64,000 nucleotides of DNA from Tepidibacter hydrothermalis (GTDB taxonomy: Bacteria; Bacillota; Clostridia; Peptostreptococcales; Peptostreptococcaceae), in contig NZ_CP120733.1 in NCBI RefSeq assembly GCF_029542625.1, forward strand, positions 1,674,001-1,738,000, read 5' to 3'. Of the stretch, positions 54,816-63,371 are shown piece after piece. Made by a program: the position numbers and the translations under genes. The notes under the pieces are model-generated. The model saw only the letters and a list, made by a program, of their open reading frames with translations. It had not been told where the DNA came from and ran no database searches. The stretch's first letter is position 1. Each line of letters opens with the position of its first letter.

Positions 54816-55139
54816 TAAATCAGAAAAATATTTTACTGACCATTTTTCTAATAAATCAAGTGCAGGAAATAGTTCCTTACCTTTATTTGTAAGGCTATAC
54901 TCTACTTTAGGAGGTACTTGAGGGTACGCTTTTTTAGAAATCAAGCCATTATACTCTAATTCTGTTAATTTTTCATTCAATACTTTTTGACTAACACCAC
55001 ATGTGATTTTTTGAAGCTCTAAAAATCTTTTTGGTCCTTTATTTAAATGACACAATATAACTGCTTTCCATTTACCTCGTATTAAGTCCATTCCAAGATC
55101 AAGATGACAGACATATTTTTTATTGTTATATTCAAGCAT
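54813..55139 (-). CDS. HxlR family winged-helix regulator
   Basis: The protein has 108 residues. CHLDLGMDLIRGKWKAVILCHLNKGPKRFLELQKITCGVSQKVLNEKLTELEYNGLI is the HxlR signature with a conserved Cys near the start and two more Cys. KKAYPQVPPKVEYSLTNKG is the wing. GTAGGTGA precedes the ATG. It diverges from the flavodoxin-like gene at 55354, a typical HxlR target. Confidence 0.88.
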   Translation of the reverse strand: MLEYNNKKYVCHLDLGMDLIRGKWKAVILCHLNKGPKRFLELQKITCGVSQKVLNEKLTELEYNGLISKKAYPQVPPKVEYSLTNKGKELFPALDLLEKWSVKYFSDL

Positions 55140-55353
55140 TATTTCACCTACTTCTTTAATAAATAGTTAATATAAATTATAGCATAACATAAATATTAAC
55201 ACAAAATCATGAAATTTTAATACGTTCTAAGGCGGTAGTTTACTTAAATCTTACCTAAAAGTAAGAAGTCTAACTAAAAAGTGCGTACTTGTTTAACAAT
55301 CTTATACGGTTTATACTTTGAACAAAGTAATTTTTAAAAAGGAGTGGGATTAA

Positions 55354-55989
55354 ATGAAAGTAGTAGCTTTTAACGGAAGTCCAAAGAAAGAGGGAAATAC
55401 TTATCATGCAATAAAAATAGTTACAAAAGAGCTTGAAAAAGAAAATATAGATATAGAAATTATTCATGTCGGAAATAAGTCAATTAGAGGATGTACTGCA
55501 TGTGGACAATGCATAAAGAACAAAAATGAAAAATGTGTTCTTCAAGGAGATGAAGTTAATGAATGGATTCAAAAAATGAAGGAAGCAGATGGCATAATTT
55601 TAGGATCTCCCGTATACTATTCATCTATTTCTGGTACTATGAAGGCTTTTTTAGATAGAGCTTTTTATGTTACAGGTGTTAATGATTCAATATTAAGACA
55701 TAAGGTTGGAGCATCAGTTGTTGCTGTAAGACGCTCAGGTGGACTTACGACATTTAATGAATTAAATAACTATATTAATTATTCTGAAATGGTAATGCCA
55801 AATTCAAATTATTGGAATGTTATCCATGGCACAAAGCCTGGAGAAGCTTTAAAAGATGAAGAAGGAGTTCAAATAATGAGAGTTCTTGGGAAAAATATGG
55901 CATGGTGTTTGAAGTTGATTGAAAATGGTAAGGGAATGGTTGATGAACCAAAAAGAGAAGATAAAATATTTACAAATTTTATTAGATAA
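55354..55989 (+). CDS. Flavodoxin-family NADPH-dependent FMN reductase (iron-sulfur flavoprotein type)
   Basis: The protein has 211 residues. FNGSPKKEGNTYHAI is the phosphate loop, CTACGQCIKNKNEKC the Cys cluster, GSPVYYSSISGTMKAFLDRAF the FMN contact, and AVRRSGGLTTFNELNNYI the later loop. It is a larger relative of the protein at 2252. AAAAAGGAGTG precedes the ATG. It is likely controlled by the divergent HxlR. Confidence 0.87.
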   Translation: MKVVAFNGSPKKEGNTYHAIKIVTKELEKENIDIEIIHVGNKSIRGCTACGQCIKNKNEKCVLQGDEVNEWIQKMKEADGIILGSPVYYSSISGTMKAFLDRAFYVTGVNDSILRHKVGASVVAVRRSGGLTTFNELNNYINYSEMVMPNSNYWNVIHGTKPGEALKDEEGVQIMRVLGKNMAWCLKLIENGKGMVDEPKREDKIFTNFIR

Positions 55990-56024
55990 AAAATAAAATT
56001 ATTAATTATAAATGAAAGAATAAA

Positions 56025-56056
56025 ACAACCTCATTTTAATGAGGTTGTTTTATTCT
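56025..56056. terminator. Bidirectional terminator
   Basis: AAAACAACCTCA (about 56024-56035) pairs with TGAGGTTGTTTT (about 56040-56051), between the flavoprotein and the convergent membrane protein gene. Confidence 0.8.
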
Positions 56057-56096
56057 ATACTAAGGAATTATGTAATAAAGTAAATAGATAATGAAT

Positions 56097-56660
56097 TTAT
56101 TTATAAATAAATTTAACTTCAGACTGATATAATCTTTTATATATATTATATTCAGTTTGAACTTCTCTTGTGGTTATAAAAATATTAGTAAAAAATTCCC
56201 ATAAAAACACCCAGCCACCTATATATATTCCTTCATGTAAAATATTAAGAAATACATTTTGTATATCTTTAATAAATAAATAACCCATACTGAGAAATAA
56301 AATAGAAAGAAATAAATAAGATAAAGTTTTTTTGTGAAGGTTTAATTTATTTTTTGTAAGTCTTTCTATAGCATAACTGTAATAATTTTTGTAAGCTGAT
56401 AATAAAGCTACTTCTTTCTTTACATCTTTTCTATATTCAGGTAAATGAAGAACAATCTGAATATTGAAATTTAAAGGTATATCCTCTGATGAATTTACTA
56501 TAAAATCATTAAATTCGTCTTCAATATCTCTTTTCTTAAAAGGTGAAGGGTCCCAATCATCATATATATCATCATAATCATCAAGAGACACTTTAATTAA
56601 ATAAGTATTATTACTTTTATCATAGTTATAGTGATTTTGGAAGTATCTTTTTTTTCTCAT
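56097..56660 (-). CDS. Hypothetical membrane protein
   Basis: The protein has 187 residues from the ATG at 56660 (AAAGGTGAT upstream). An acidic N-terminal cytoplasmic part of about 100 residues (DDYDDIYDDWDPSPFKKRDIEDEFNDF) precedes two membrane helices (about 110-128 and 138-158) and a basic tail. The family is not recognised. It stands alone between convergent and divergent genes. Confidence 0.65.
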   Translation of the reverse strand: MRKKRYFQNHYNYDKSNNTYLIKVSLDDYDDIYDDWDPSPFKKRDIEDEFNDFIVNSSEDIPLNFNIQIVLHLPEYRKDVKKEVALLSAYKNYYSYAIERLTKNKLNLHKKTLSYLFLSILFLSMGYLFIKDIQNVFLNILHEGIYIGGWVFLWEFFTNIFITTREVQTEYNIYKRLYQSEVKFIYK

Positions 56661-56915
56661 TGTATCACCTTTCATTAGTTATTATAGAAATAGTTTTCTT
56701 ATATGATAGAAATCAGTATTAAATAAAAACCCACTTTAAAAAATTTTATGTATGAAATCAAAAAATATTCAGAAAGAATAATTGAATATAAAAGATAAAC
56801 CTCTTAAGCTATATGAAGCAATAAAATGTTGGTATAAAATCTAGTTTAGGAGGTTTTATATTTATGATAAAATGAATAATAGGCTTTTGTAAAATAATAT
56901 AAAAAAGGAGTGTTT

Positions 56916-57875
56916 ATGAAATTTATAGGACATAGAACATTAAAAACAGCTATAGGTGCAGCAATTTCAATAATCATATCAAAGAATATAGGTTTTGAAT
57001 ACGCTGTATCTGCCGGAATAATAACTATTTTAAGCATTCAAAGTACAAAAAGAAAATCTGTTAAAATAGCCATTCAAAGAGTGTGTGCATGCATATTAGC
57101 TTTATTGATAGCATTTATAGTATTTAGTTTAGTTGGATATAGCGAAATAAGCTTTGGCATATTTCTAATACTATTTATACCAACTGCGGTAAAATTTAAT
57201 GTAGGTGAGGGAATAGTAGTTAGCTCAGTTTTGGTATCTCACTTACTTGTAGAACAATCTGTGGAAATGTTTTGGCTAAAAAATGAAATGAATCTTATGA
57301 TTACAGGTGCAATAGTAGCATTGATATTGAATCTTTATATGCCTAGTATAGAAAATAAGATAAGGAAAGACAAAATGTATATTGAAGAACAGATGAAGGA
57401 AATATTACATAAAATGTCTATAGCTTTAAAAGATCATACTGTGACATTTGAATATGATGACTTATTTGATGAATTAGAAAAAAGGTTACAAAAGGCATTG
57501 AAGCTATCCTATGTTAATTTTAATAATTATGTATTTCAAAATGAAAGCTATTATGTTCATTATATGGAAATGAGAGTTAAACAATATGAAACTATAAAGC
57601 GTATGAAGGAACATTTTCAAAGGTTTTTTATGACTTACGATCAAGCTATAATGATATCTGATTTTACACAACAAGTAGCAAATTTATTATATGAAGAAAA
57701 TACTGCACAAGGAATGATAAATGAATTGAATAAATTAAGGTCTATTTTTAAAGAAATGCCGCTTCCTATAGACAGAGAGGAATTTGAAAATAGAGCTATG
57801 CTTTTTCAATTTTTGAATGATATGGAGAGTTTTTTAATAATAAAGAAAGAGTTTAGAGAAAATATAGATAAGTAA
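56916..57875 (+). CDS. Aromatic acid exporter family (ArAE_1) membrane protein
   Basis: The protein has 319 residues from the ATG at 56916 (AAAGGAG upstream). It starts HRTLKTAIGAAISIIISKNIGFEYAVSAGIITILSIQSTKRKSVKIAIQR, the family's first helices. About five to six helices occupy residues 10-145, followed by a cytoplasmic helical C-terminal half. Relatives export aromatic acids, but the substrate in Firmicutes is unknown. It opens a tight run of four genes. Confidence 0.85.
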   Translation: MKFIGHRTLKTAIGAAISIIISKNIGFEYAVSAGIITILSIQSTKRKSVKIAIQRVCACILALLIAFIVFSLVGYSEISFGIFLILFIPTAVKFNVGEGIVVSSVLVSHLLVEQSVEMFWLKNEMNLMITGAIVALILNLYMPSIENKIRKDKMYIEEQMKEILHKMSIALKDHTVTFEYDDLFDELEKRLQKALKLSYVNFNNYVFQNESYYVHYMEMRVKQYETIKRMKEHFQRFFMTYDQAIMISDFTQQVANLLYEENTAQGMINELNKLRSIFKEMPLPIDREEFENRAMLFQFLNDMESFLIIKKEFRENIDK

Positions 57876-57915
57876 ATTGTGAAAAATGAATTTTATAAAA
57901 ATGGAGGATATACTA

Positions 57916-58308
57916 ATGCGATATTATGCCATTAGAATGAAGCCGGGACAAGACCTAAAAGAGGAAGTAGAAAATTTTGTTTGTCAAAACAATATTAAAT
58001 CAGGCATAATTATGACGTGTATAGGTAGTTTAAATTGTGCAAAAATAAGGTTGGCTGATGAGAATATAATAAAAGAATACAACGAAAAATTTGAAATAAT
58101 ATCTTTGCAAGGTACATTATCTCAAGATGGACTCCATTTGCATATATCTTTGGCAAATGATAAAGGATTTTGTATAGGAGGACACCTTATGCATGGATGC
58201 CATATATATACAACAGCTGAAATAGTTATAGGGGAATTAGAAGAGTTTATTTTTAAAAGAGAATACTGTAAAGATACTGGATTTAAAGAATTAAAGATAA
58301 TAATCTAA
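57916..58308 (+). CDS. PPC (DUF296) domain protein
   Basis: The protein has 130 residues from the ATG at 57916 (GGAGGA upstream). MRYYAIRMKPGQDLKEEVENFVCQNNIKSGIIMTCIGSLNCAKIRL and LHLHISLANDKGFCIGGHLMHGCHIYTTAEIVIGEL are the conserved PPC blocks with metal-binding His. Bacterial PPC proteins are small trimers of unknown role and are not the plant AT-hook DNA binders. It follows the exporter by 40 bases. Confidence 0.85.
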   Translation: MRYYAIRMKPGQDLKEEVENFVCQNNIKSGIIMTCIGSLNCAKIRLADENIIKEYNEKFEIISLQGTLSQDGLHLHISLANDKGFCIGGHLMHGCHIYTTAEIVIGELEEFIFKREYCKDTGFKELKIII

Positions 58309-58324
58309 ACAAAGGAGAAAATAA

Positions 58325-59224
58325 ATGATAATAAACAAAGAAGAGTTTTTAGAGAAATACCATTTAGCAGATAAAATAAAAACTATGGATATAGATTGGC
58401 AAGTGATAAATGATATATATAATGATTTCAACGAATACAAAAAGAGTTATGAAAGTCAAGCTGATTTTATAGCTACAATTTTTAGAACACATAAAAATAT
58501 ACATTCTGTTAAATCTAGAGTAAAAGACCCAGATAGACTGATAGAAAAAATAATAAGAAAAATTCCTAGTAGAAAACAAAAATATGGACAAGATTTTTCT
58601 TTCACTGTAGATAATTATAAAGAAGAAATAACTGATTTAATAGGAATTAGAGCAATACACATATTCAAAGAAGATTGGGAAGAAATACATAAATTTATAA
58701 TGAAGACATGGAAAGTAATAGAAATAACAGCAAATGTTAGAGATGGAGATGATACTGAAAAATTTAAAGAATTAGGAATTGAAATTAATTCTAGAAAATC
58801 AGGATATAGATCAGTTCATTATTTAATTGAATTTTTTCCAACGAATCAGAAGGTTATTGCAGAAATTCAAGTTAGAACTATATTTGAGGAAGGGTATGGA
58901 GAAATAGATCATAAACTTAGATATAGTCATAAAGAAATTCCAGAAGTTTTAGCATTGAATTTATTGTTATTCAATAGAATAGCTGGAAGTTCTGATGAAA
59001 TGGCATCTTTGATAAACTTATTAAACAAAAATTGGTCTCAAATGGAAGATAAATATGATGAAGCTTTACAAACTAAAAATAATCAAATACTAGAAATAAA
59101 AGATAAAATATTAAATAATATTAATATAAATGAGAAAGAAAAAAGTGATTTAATATGCAGTCTAGATAAAATTTTAAAAGATGATACAGCTATAAATTTT
59201 GCAAAGAATATGATACAGACTTAA
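58325..59224 (+). CDS. RelA/SpoT-type (p)ppGpp synthetase, single domain
   Basis: The protein has 299 residues. The synthetase domain (about 45-230) has HSVKSRVKDPDRLIEKIIRK, TDLIGIRAIHIFKEDW, RKSGYRSVHYLIEF and AEIQVRTIFEEGYGEIDHKLRY, with the catalytic Asp and Glu present. No HD hydrolase or TGS domain is seen, so it may make but not degrade alarmones. The C-terminal 70 residues are helical and probably mediate oligomerisation. AAAGGAG precedes the ATG. It follows the PPC gene by 16 bases. Confidence 0.88.
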   Translation: MIINKEEFLEKYHLADKIKTMDIDWQVINDIYNDFNEYKKSYESQADFIATIFRTHKNIHSVKSRVKDPDRLIEKIIRKIPSRKQKYGQDFSFTVDNYKEEITDLIGIRAIHIFKEDWEEIHKFIMKTWKVIEITANVRDGDDTEKFKELGIEINSRKSGYRSVHYLIEFFPTNQKVIAEIQVRTIFEEGYGEIDHKLRYSHKEIPEVLALNLLLFNRIAGSSDEMASLINLLNKNWSQMEDKYDEALQTKNNQILEIKDKILNNININEKEKSDLICSLDKILKDDTAINFAKNMIQT

Positions 59225-59238
59225 TAGGGGTAATAATT

Positions 59239-59943
59239 ATGATAATAAACTATAAGGGTCAAGAAATAAATATATTAATAGAATATAGGAAAAGGAAAAG
59301 TATTAGTATTAAAATAGATTATGACCTTAAAATAAGGGTGCTAGCACCAAAAGAAGCTAATCAGGATCAAGTGATGAACATCGTTGAGTCAAAACTTGAT
59401 TTGATTTCAAAAAAATTAAATGAGATAAGAAAATTATCTCAAGAACAACAAGTTAAAACCAAAAATGATACACAAATTTTATATATGGGTAAAAAATACT
59501 TCATAAAAATAGTTTTGGATAAAAATTTAGAAAAAAGTAATATATCAATACAGAATAATGATATTGTAATAAACACTCAAAATGATGAACAAGAGCAAGT
59601 AAAAAATATTATAAAGAAATATTTGAAAAAACAATGCTTAAAACAAGTAAAGAAAAGAGTATCGTATTATCAGTCTGATTTTAAGTCAAAACCTAAATCA
59701 ATAAAAGTTGTAGAATCAAATAAGTTTTGGGGATTATGCAATTCTAATAGAGACATACAATTTAATTGGAGGTTAATCATGGCTCCTATAGAGGTCATAG
59801 ATTATGTTATAATTCATGAAATGAGTCATATGGCTCATATGAATCATTCTAAATCGTTTTGGAAGATGGTTGCAAAAATAATGCCAGACTATAAAAAACA
59901 AGTCGAGTGGATAGGTATAAATGGAAGGTATATGAATATATAA
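59239..59943 (+). CDS. YgjP/WLM-type zinc metallopeptidase (SprT-like)
   Basis: The protein has 234 residues. The zinc site is HEMSH (193-197) with His203 in MNHSKSFW, the M48-like DUF45 signature. The N-terminal half is a beta-rich domain common in this family. YgjP-like proteins are presumed peptidases with unknown targets. It follows the alarmone synthetase by 14 bases, the last gene of the run. Confidence 0.86.
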   Translation: MIINYKGQEINILIEYRKRKSISIKIDYDLKIRVLAPKEANQDQVMNIVESKLDLISKKLNEIRKLSQEQQVKTKNDTQILYMGKKYFIKIVLDKNLEKSNISIQNNDIVINTQNDEQEQVKNIIKKYLKKQCLKQVKKRVSYYQSDFKSKPKSIKVVESNKFWGLCNSNRDIQFNWRLIMAPIEVIDYVIIHEMSHMAHMNHSKSFWKMVAKIMPDYKKQVEWIGINGRYMNI

Positions 59944-60023
59944 TATTGAATATGTTAAAGGTGGTTTTAAATTAAATTTTATAGGGGGTTAATAAATAAA
60001 AAACTATTATCCCCATATAAAAT

Positions 60024-60965
60024 TTACATTTTAGATAAATAATATTTACCTTGAAATGAATCTCTAATTGAAAGTTCTTTATCTATACCATTTAAAATAC
60101 TTCTCTTATCAAGACTCCACCAGGGCTCTAATAATGTATCCTTAGATCCATCTCCAGTTAATCTATGAATAGTTATATTGGGATTTAACCTTTCTAAAAT
60201 ATCACAAATTAAATGTATATACTCTTCTTTTTCTAACAAAGTAAATTTAGTTGAATTATAATACTTTTCAAGATCAGTTCCTTTGATTATATGAAGAAGA
60301 TGTAGTTTAACCCCTTGAATATCCATATTAGAGATTTTTGAGATTGATTCAAAAATCATCTCTCTTGTTTCGTTTGGGATACCTAATATTAAATGGGTAA
60401 CGATATTTATATTATAAGATCTTAATTTTTTTACTTTTTCTTCGAATAAAGAAAAAAGATATCCCCTTCTTAGAAATTTAGCACTTTCATCATGTATAGT
60501 TTGAAGTCCAAGTTCAATCCAAAGGTATGTTTTTTTACTTAATTCACTTAATAACTGTATAACATCATCATCTAAGCAATCTGGTCTTGTTGCTATTGCA
60601 ATGCCTACTATATCATCACAATTAATAGCTGCTTCATATTTTTCTCTTAATGCATTTATATCAGCATAAGTATTTGTGAAATTTTGAAAATACGCAATAT
60701 ATTTTCCGTTAGGCCATTTGTTACTTAGTAGACTGATTTGATCTTTAACCTGCTGATCTATAGTTAAAACTCTGTTCGAAGCATATTCTCCAGAACCACT
60801 ATCACTACAAAATATGCATCCATTAAAACCTATTTTTCCATCTCTATTGGGACAAGTAAATCCACCATCTAGTGATAATTTAAAAATCTTTTCATTAAAT
60901 ATTTCTCTAAGTTCAAAATTTAGAGAACGATACCTTTTATCAAACCAACGCAAATTATTACACAT
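60024..60965 (-). CDS. TIGR01212 family (YhcC-type) radical SAM protein
   Basis: The protein has 313 residues. The cluster cysteines are Cys38, Cys50 and Cys53 in CPNRDGKIGFNGCIFC, the CX11CX2C spacing of this family. YFQNFTNTYADINALREKYEAAI, GIAIATRPDCLDDDVIQLL and WIELGLQTIHDESAKFLRRG are further signatures. The family is linked to tRNA or translation-related modification, without a proven substrate. AAAGG lies close before the ATG. It stands alone. Confidence 0.9.
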   Translation of the reverse strand: MCNNLRWFDKRYRSLNFELREIFNEKIFKLSLDGGFTCPNRDGKIGFNGCIFCSDSGSGEYASNRVLTIDQQVKDQISLLSNKWPNGKYIAYFQNFTNTYADINALREKYEAAINCDDIVGIAIATRPDCLDDDVIQLLSELSKKTYLWIELGLQTIHDESAKFLRRGYLFSLFEEKVKKLRSYNINIVTHLILGIPNETREMIFESISKISNMDIQGVKLHLLHIIKGTDLEKYYNSTKFTLLEKEEYIHLICDILERLNPNITIHRLTGDGSKDTLLEPWWSLDKRSILNGIDKELSIRDSFQGKYYLSKM

Positions 60966-61182
60966 CCTTTATACTTATATAGTGTAGAGTATATTTTACT
61001 ATGACAAATAAAATCTTTCAAGGAATAATAAGATGAATTTTGAATATATATAAAGCGAAACTTAATTCAAGTAGAGATTTTACTTTGAATAAATTTTTAG
61101 CTTTTAGATAAATGTATTTTGAAGGAATTTATTAAAGGAAGTTTAACTATATAATGAAAAAAGTGATAAGAGGGAGTTTATA

Positions 61183-62088
61183 ATGAGCAGACAATTAAAA
61201 GCGGATCTAGCTTTACTATTTGTAACTATAGGATGGGGAGCTTCTTTTATACTTACAAAAAATTCATTATCTGAATTAGAAACATATAATTTTTTAGCTA
61301 TAAGATTTTTTATAGCTTTTATAATATCAAGTTGTATATTCTTTAAAAATATGATTAAAGCAGATAAGAAAAGTATAAAATATGAACTTATATTAGGTAT
61401 TATACTTTATGCACATTATGCATTTCAAACAGTTGGTCTTAATTATACAACCCCTTCAAAATCTGCATTTATAACTGGTTCAAATGTTATAATGGTACCT
61501 ATACTATCAGCTCTTATGATTAAGGAATTTCCTCAAAAAAAATCATTAGTAAGTGCAATACTTGCCTTAATAGGGCTTGCTATGTTAACTTTAAATGAAA
61601 ACATAACAAGTATTAATAGGGGGGATATATATACTTTGATATGCGCTGTTGTATTTGCTATATACATAATATTTGTAGGAAAATATACTTGGGAATGTGA
61701 ATCTATAGCATTAGCTGTTATTCAATTTGGAGTGGTTGCTTTTTTAAGTTCTATAACTTCGATTGCGATAGAAAGTCCTGTAATGCCATCTAGTAATGAT
61801 ATTTGGATTAATATAATTATATTAAGTGTGATATGTACTTCAGGTGCATTTATAATACAAAGTGTTGCTCAAAAGTTTACGACTTCAAATCATACAGCCT
61901 TAATTTATTCAGCAGAGCCTGTTTTTGCAGCTATGTTCGGATATTTTTTATATTCTGAAGTTATTACTATAAAAACAGGAATAGGAGCATTCTTAATACT
62001 CTTAGGAATGATAATATCTGAAGTTGAGTTTAATATATTTTTAAAGGCAAAAGAAAATGAAGAAGATAACTTAATAAATAATGAATAA
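61183..62088 (+). CDS. DMT (EamA) family transporter
   Basis: The protein has 301 residues. Ten membrane helices in two EamA repeats are visible, starting LALLFVTIGWGASFILTKNSL and, in the second half, YTLICAVVFAIYIIFVGKY. The end is charged (KAKENEEDN). The substrate is unknown; relatives export amino acids or drugs. AAGAGGGAG precedes the ATG. A terminator follows at about 62103-62140. Confidence 0.9.
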   Translation: MSRQLKADLALLFVTIGWGASFILTKNSLSELETYNFLAIRFFIAFIISSCIFFKNMIKADKKSIKYELILGIILYAHYAFQTVGLNYTTPSKSAFITGSNVIMVPILSALMIKEFPQKKSLVSAILALIGLAMLTLNENITSINRGDIYTLICAVVFAIYIIFVGKYTWECESIALAVIQFGVVAFLSSITSIAIESPVMPSSNDIWINIIILSVICTSGAFIIQSVAQKFTTSNHTALIYSAEPVFAAMFGYFLYSEVITIKTGIGAFLILLGMIISEVEFNIFLKAKENEEDNLINNE

Positions 62089-62102
62089 TACCCATTTATC
62101 AA

Positions 62103-62142
62103 AAAAATTCATCTATATTTAATATAGATGAATTTTTTTCGT
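62103..62142 (+). terminator. Terminator of the DMT gene
   Basis: AAAAATTCATCTATAT pairs with ATATAGATGAATTTTT around a short TTA-type loop, with a T run after it. Confidence 0.85.
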
Positions 62143-62188
62143 ATATTCAGGAAAAACTTGTATTGTAAGAAAAGGTAGGTGAATATAG

Positions 62189-62764
62189 TTGAATGAGATA
62201 AATATAAAAGATAATAATGCTTACATACATTTTCCTAATATACTCAAAAATTATATTAAAGGAAATTATAAAGAAGATCACAAAGAAATAGTGATACTAT
62301 GCATAGGTACAGACAGATGTACTGGGGATTCTCTTGGGCCGTTAATCGGATATAAACTTCAAAATAAAATAAATAAATACAAAGATATATATATACATGG
62401 AACATTAGAAGAGCCTGTTCATGCAAAAAATTTAAACGATACAATTGAATATATAAATAAACATTATGAAAACCCCTTTATAATAGCTATAGATGCATGT
62501 TTAGGTGCATCTGACAGAATAGGATGTATTAAAGTATCAAATGGTGCATTAAAACCGGGAGCAGGGGTAAACAAAAAACTACCTTCTGTAGGAGATATAA
62601 ATATATTGGGAATAGTAAATGTATCAGGTTTTATGGAATTTATGGTTTTACAAAATACAAGATTACAATTAATAATGAAGATGTCTGAATTTATATCAAG
62701 AGGAATAGATCATGCATTATGGACATGTACTCAGAAAAATCAAATACAGAATAATATATTCTAA
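62189..62764 (+). CDS. yyaC: YyaC-type spore protein (GPR-like peptidase fold)
   Basis: The protein has 191 residues from a TTG start after AGGTAGGTGA. IVILCIGTDRCTGDSLGPLIGYKL, HGTLEEPVHAKNL, FIIAIDACLG and KPGAGVNKKLPSVGDINILGIVNVSGFMEFMVLQNTRL are strongly conserved in YyaC, a sporulation protein related to the germination protease GPR. This is the best sign that the host forms spores. The last codons lie inside a long hairpin. Confidence 0.88.
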   Translation: MNEINIKDNNAYIHFPNILKNYIKGNYKEDHKEIVILCIGTDRCTGDSLGPLIGYKLQNKINKYKDIYIHGTLEEPVHAKNLNDTIEYINKHYENPFIIAIDACLGASDRIGCIKVSNGALKPGAGVNKKLPSVGDINILGIVNVSGFMEFMVLQNTRLQLIMKMSEFISRGIDHALWTCTQKNQIQNNIF

Positions 62765-62814
62765 AAGATGCCATTTGCAATTAATGCAAATGGCATCTTT
62801 TAGAATATATTATT
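62750..62814. terminator. Perfect 30-bp hairpin at the end of yyaC
   Basis: Positions 62750-62779 and 62785-62814 are exact reverse complements around the five-base loop 62780-62784. The left arm holds the last four codons and the stop of yyaC. No T run follows, but the length makes a strong block to transcription or an RNase III target. Confidence 0.75.
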
Positions 62815-62912
62815 CCTAGTAGAAGATAAAAAGAAATTATTTAAAATTTAATGTAACAATATAAAAACATAAAACATAAAATAATATGTACTTAATAATA
62901 AGGAGGTCAATT

Positions 62913-63197
62913 ATGAGCTTATTTAAAGTTTTCAAAAAAAACAAGAAAAAAAATACAACCGATGATAACAATAAAAAAGAAATGAAAGTAAGTAAAAAAG
63001 TAAAAAAAACAAAACGTGAAAATTCGGATGAAAAAAAACAAAACGAAGTAAGAGAAGAAAATGTAGAATATCTTAATGAAGAAATTAATAATGAACCAAA
63101 ATTAAATAAAAAGAAAAAAAATAGAAACAACAGAAACAATAAAAATAATAATCCTGAAATTATAGAATTAATAGACGATAGTGAAATCGAAAAATAG
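62913..63197 (+). CDS. Lys/Asn/Glu-rich low-complexity protein
   Basis: The protein has 94 residues from the ATG at 62913 (AAGGAGG upstream). It begins MSLFKVFKKNKKKN, an amphipathic start, and continues with KEMKVSKKVKKTKRENSDEKK and a run of N and K (KKKKNRNNRNNKNNN). It is highly charged and probably disordered. A well-placed ribosome site and terminator argue that it is real. The function is unknown; a nucleic-acid or membrane contact is possible. Confidence 0.65.
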   Translation: MSLFKVFKKNKKKNTTDDNNKKEMKVSKKVKKTKRENSDEKKQNEVREENVEYLNEEINNEPKLNKKKKNRNNRNNKNNNPEIIELIDDSEIEK

Positions 63198-63237
63198 TAG
63201 AACAACACATAATGTGTTGTTCTACTATTTTTTTTGT
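63196..63237 (+). terminator. Terminator of the Lys-rich gene
   Basis: AGTAGAACAACACA (about 63196-63209) pairs with TGTGTTGTTCTACT (about 63213-63226) around TAA, with T8 after it. Confidence 0.85.
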
Positions 63238-63250
63238 AAATAATTCGAAA

Positions 63251-63305
63251 TTTAAGAAAAATTTAAGGAAATTTTAAGAAAAATAAAATACTAGAATGTT
63301 ATAAT
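63251..63305 (+). promoter_or_regulatory. Promoter with three response-regulator-like direct repeats
   Basis: TTTAAG occurs at 63251, 63262 and 63273, an exact 11-base period, followed by TATAAT at 63300-63305 and no good -35. OmpR/PhoB-type regulators bind such 11-base-spaced half-sites to activate promoters lacking a -35. Confidence 0.6.
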
Positions 63306-63371
63306 CTTACTATAAAATAAAATAATTACAATTTATTCCATGTAATTAAATCAAGGTGGGAGGTAATTTAA

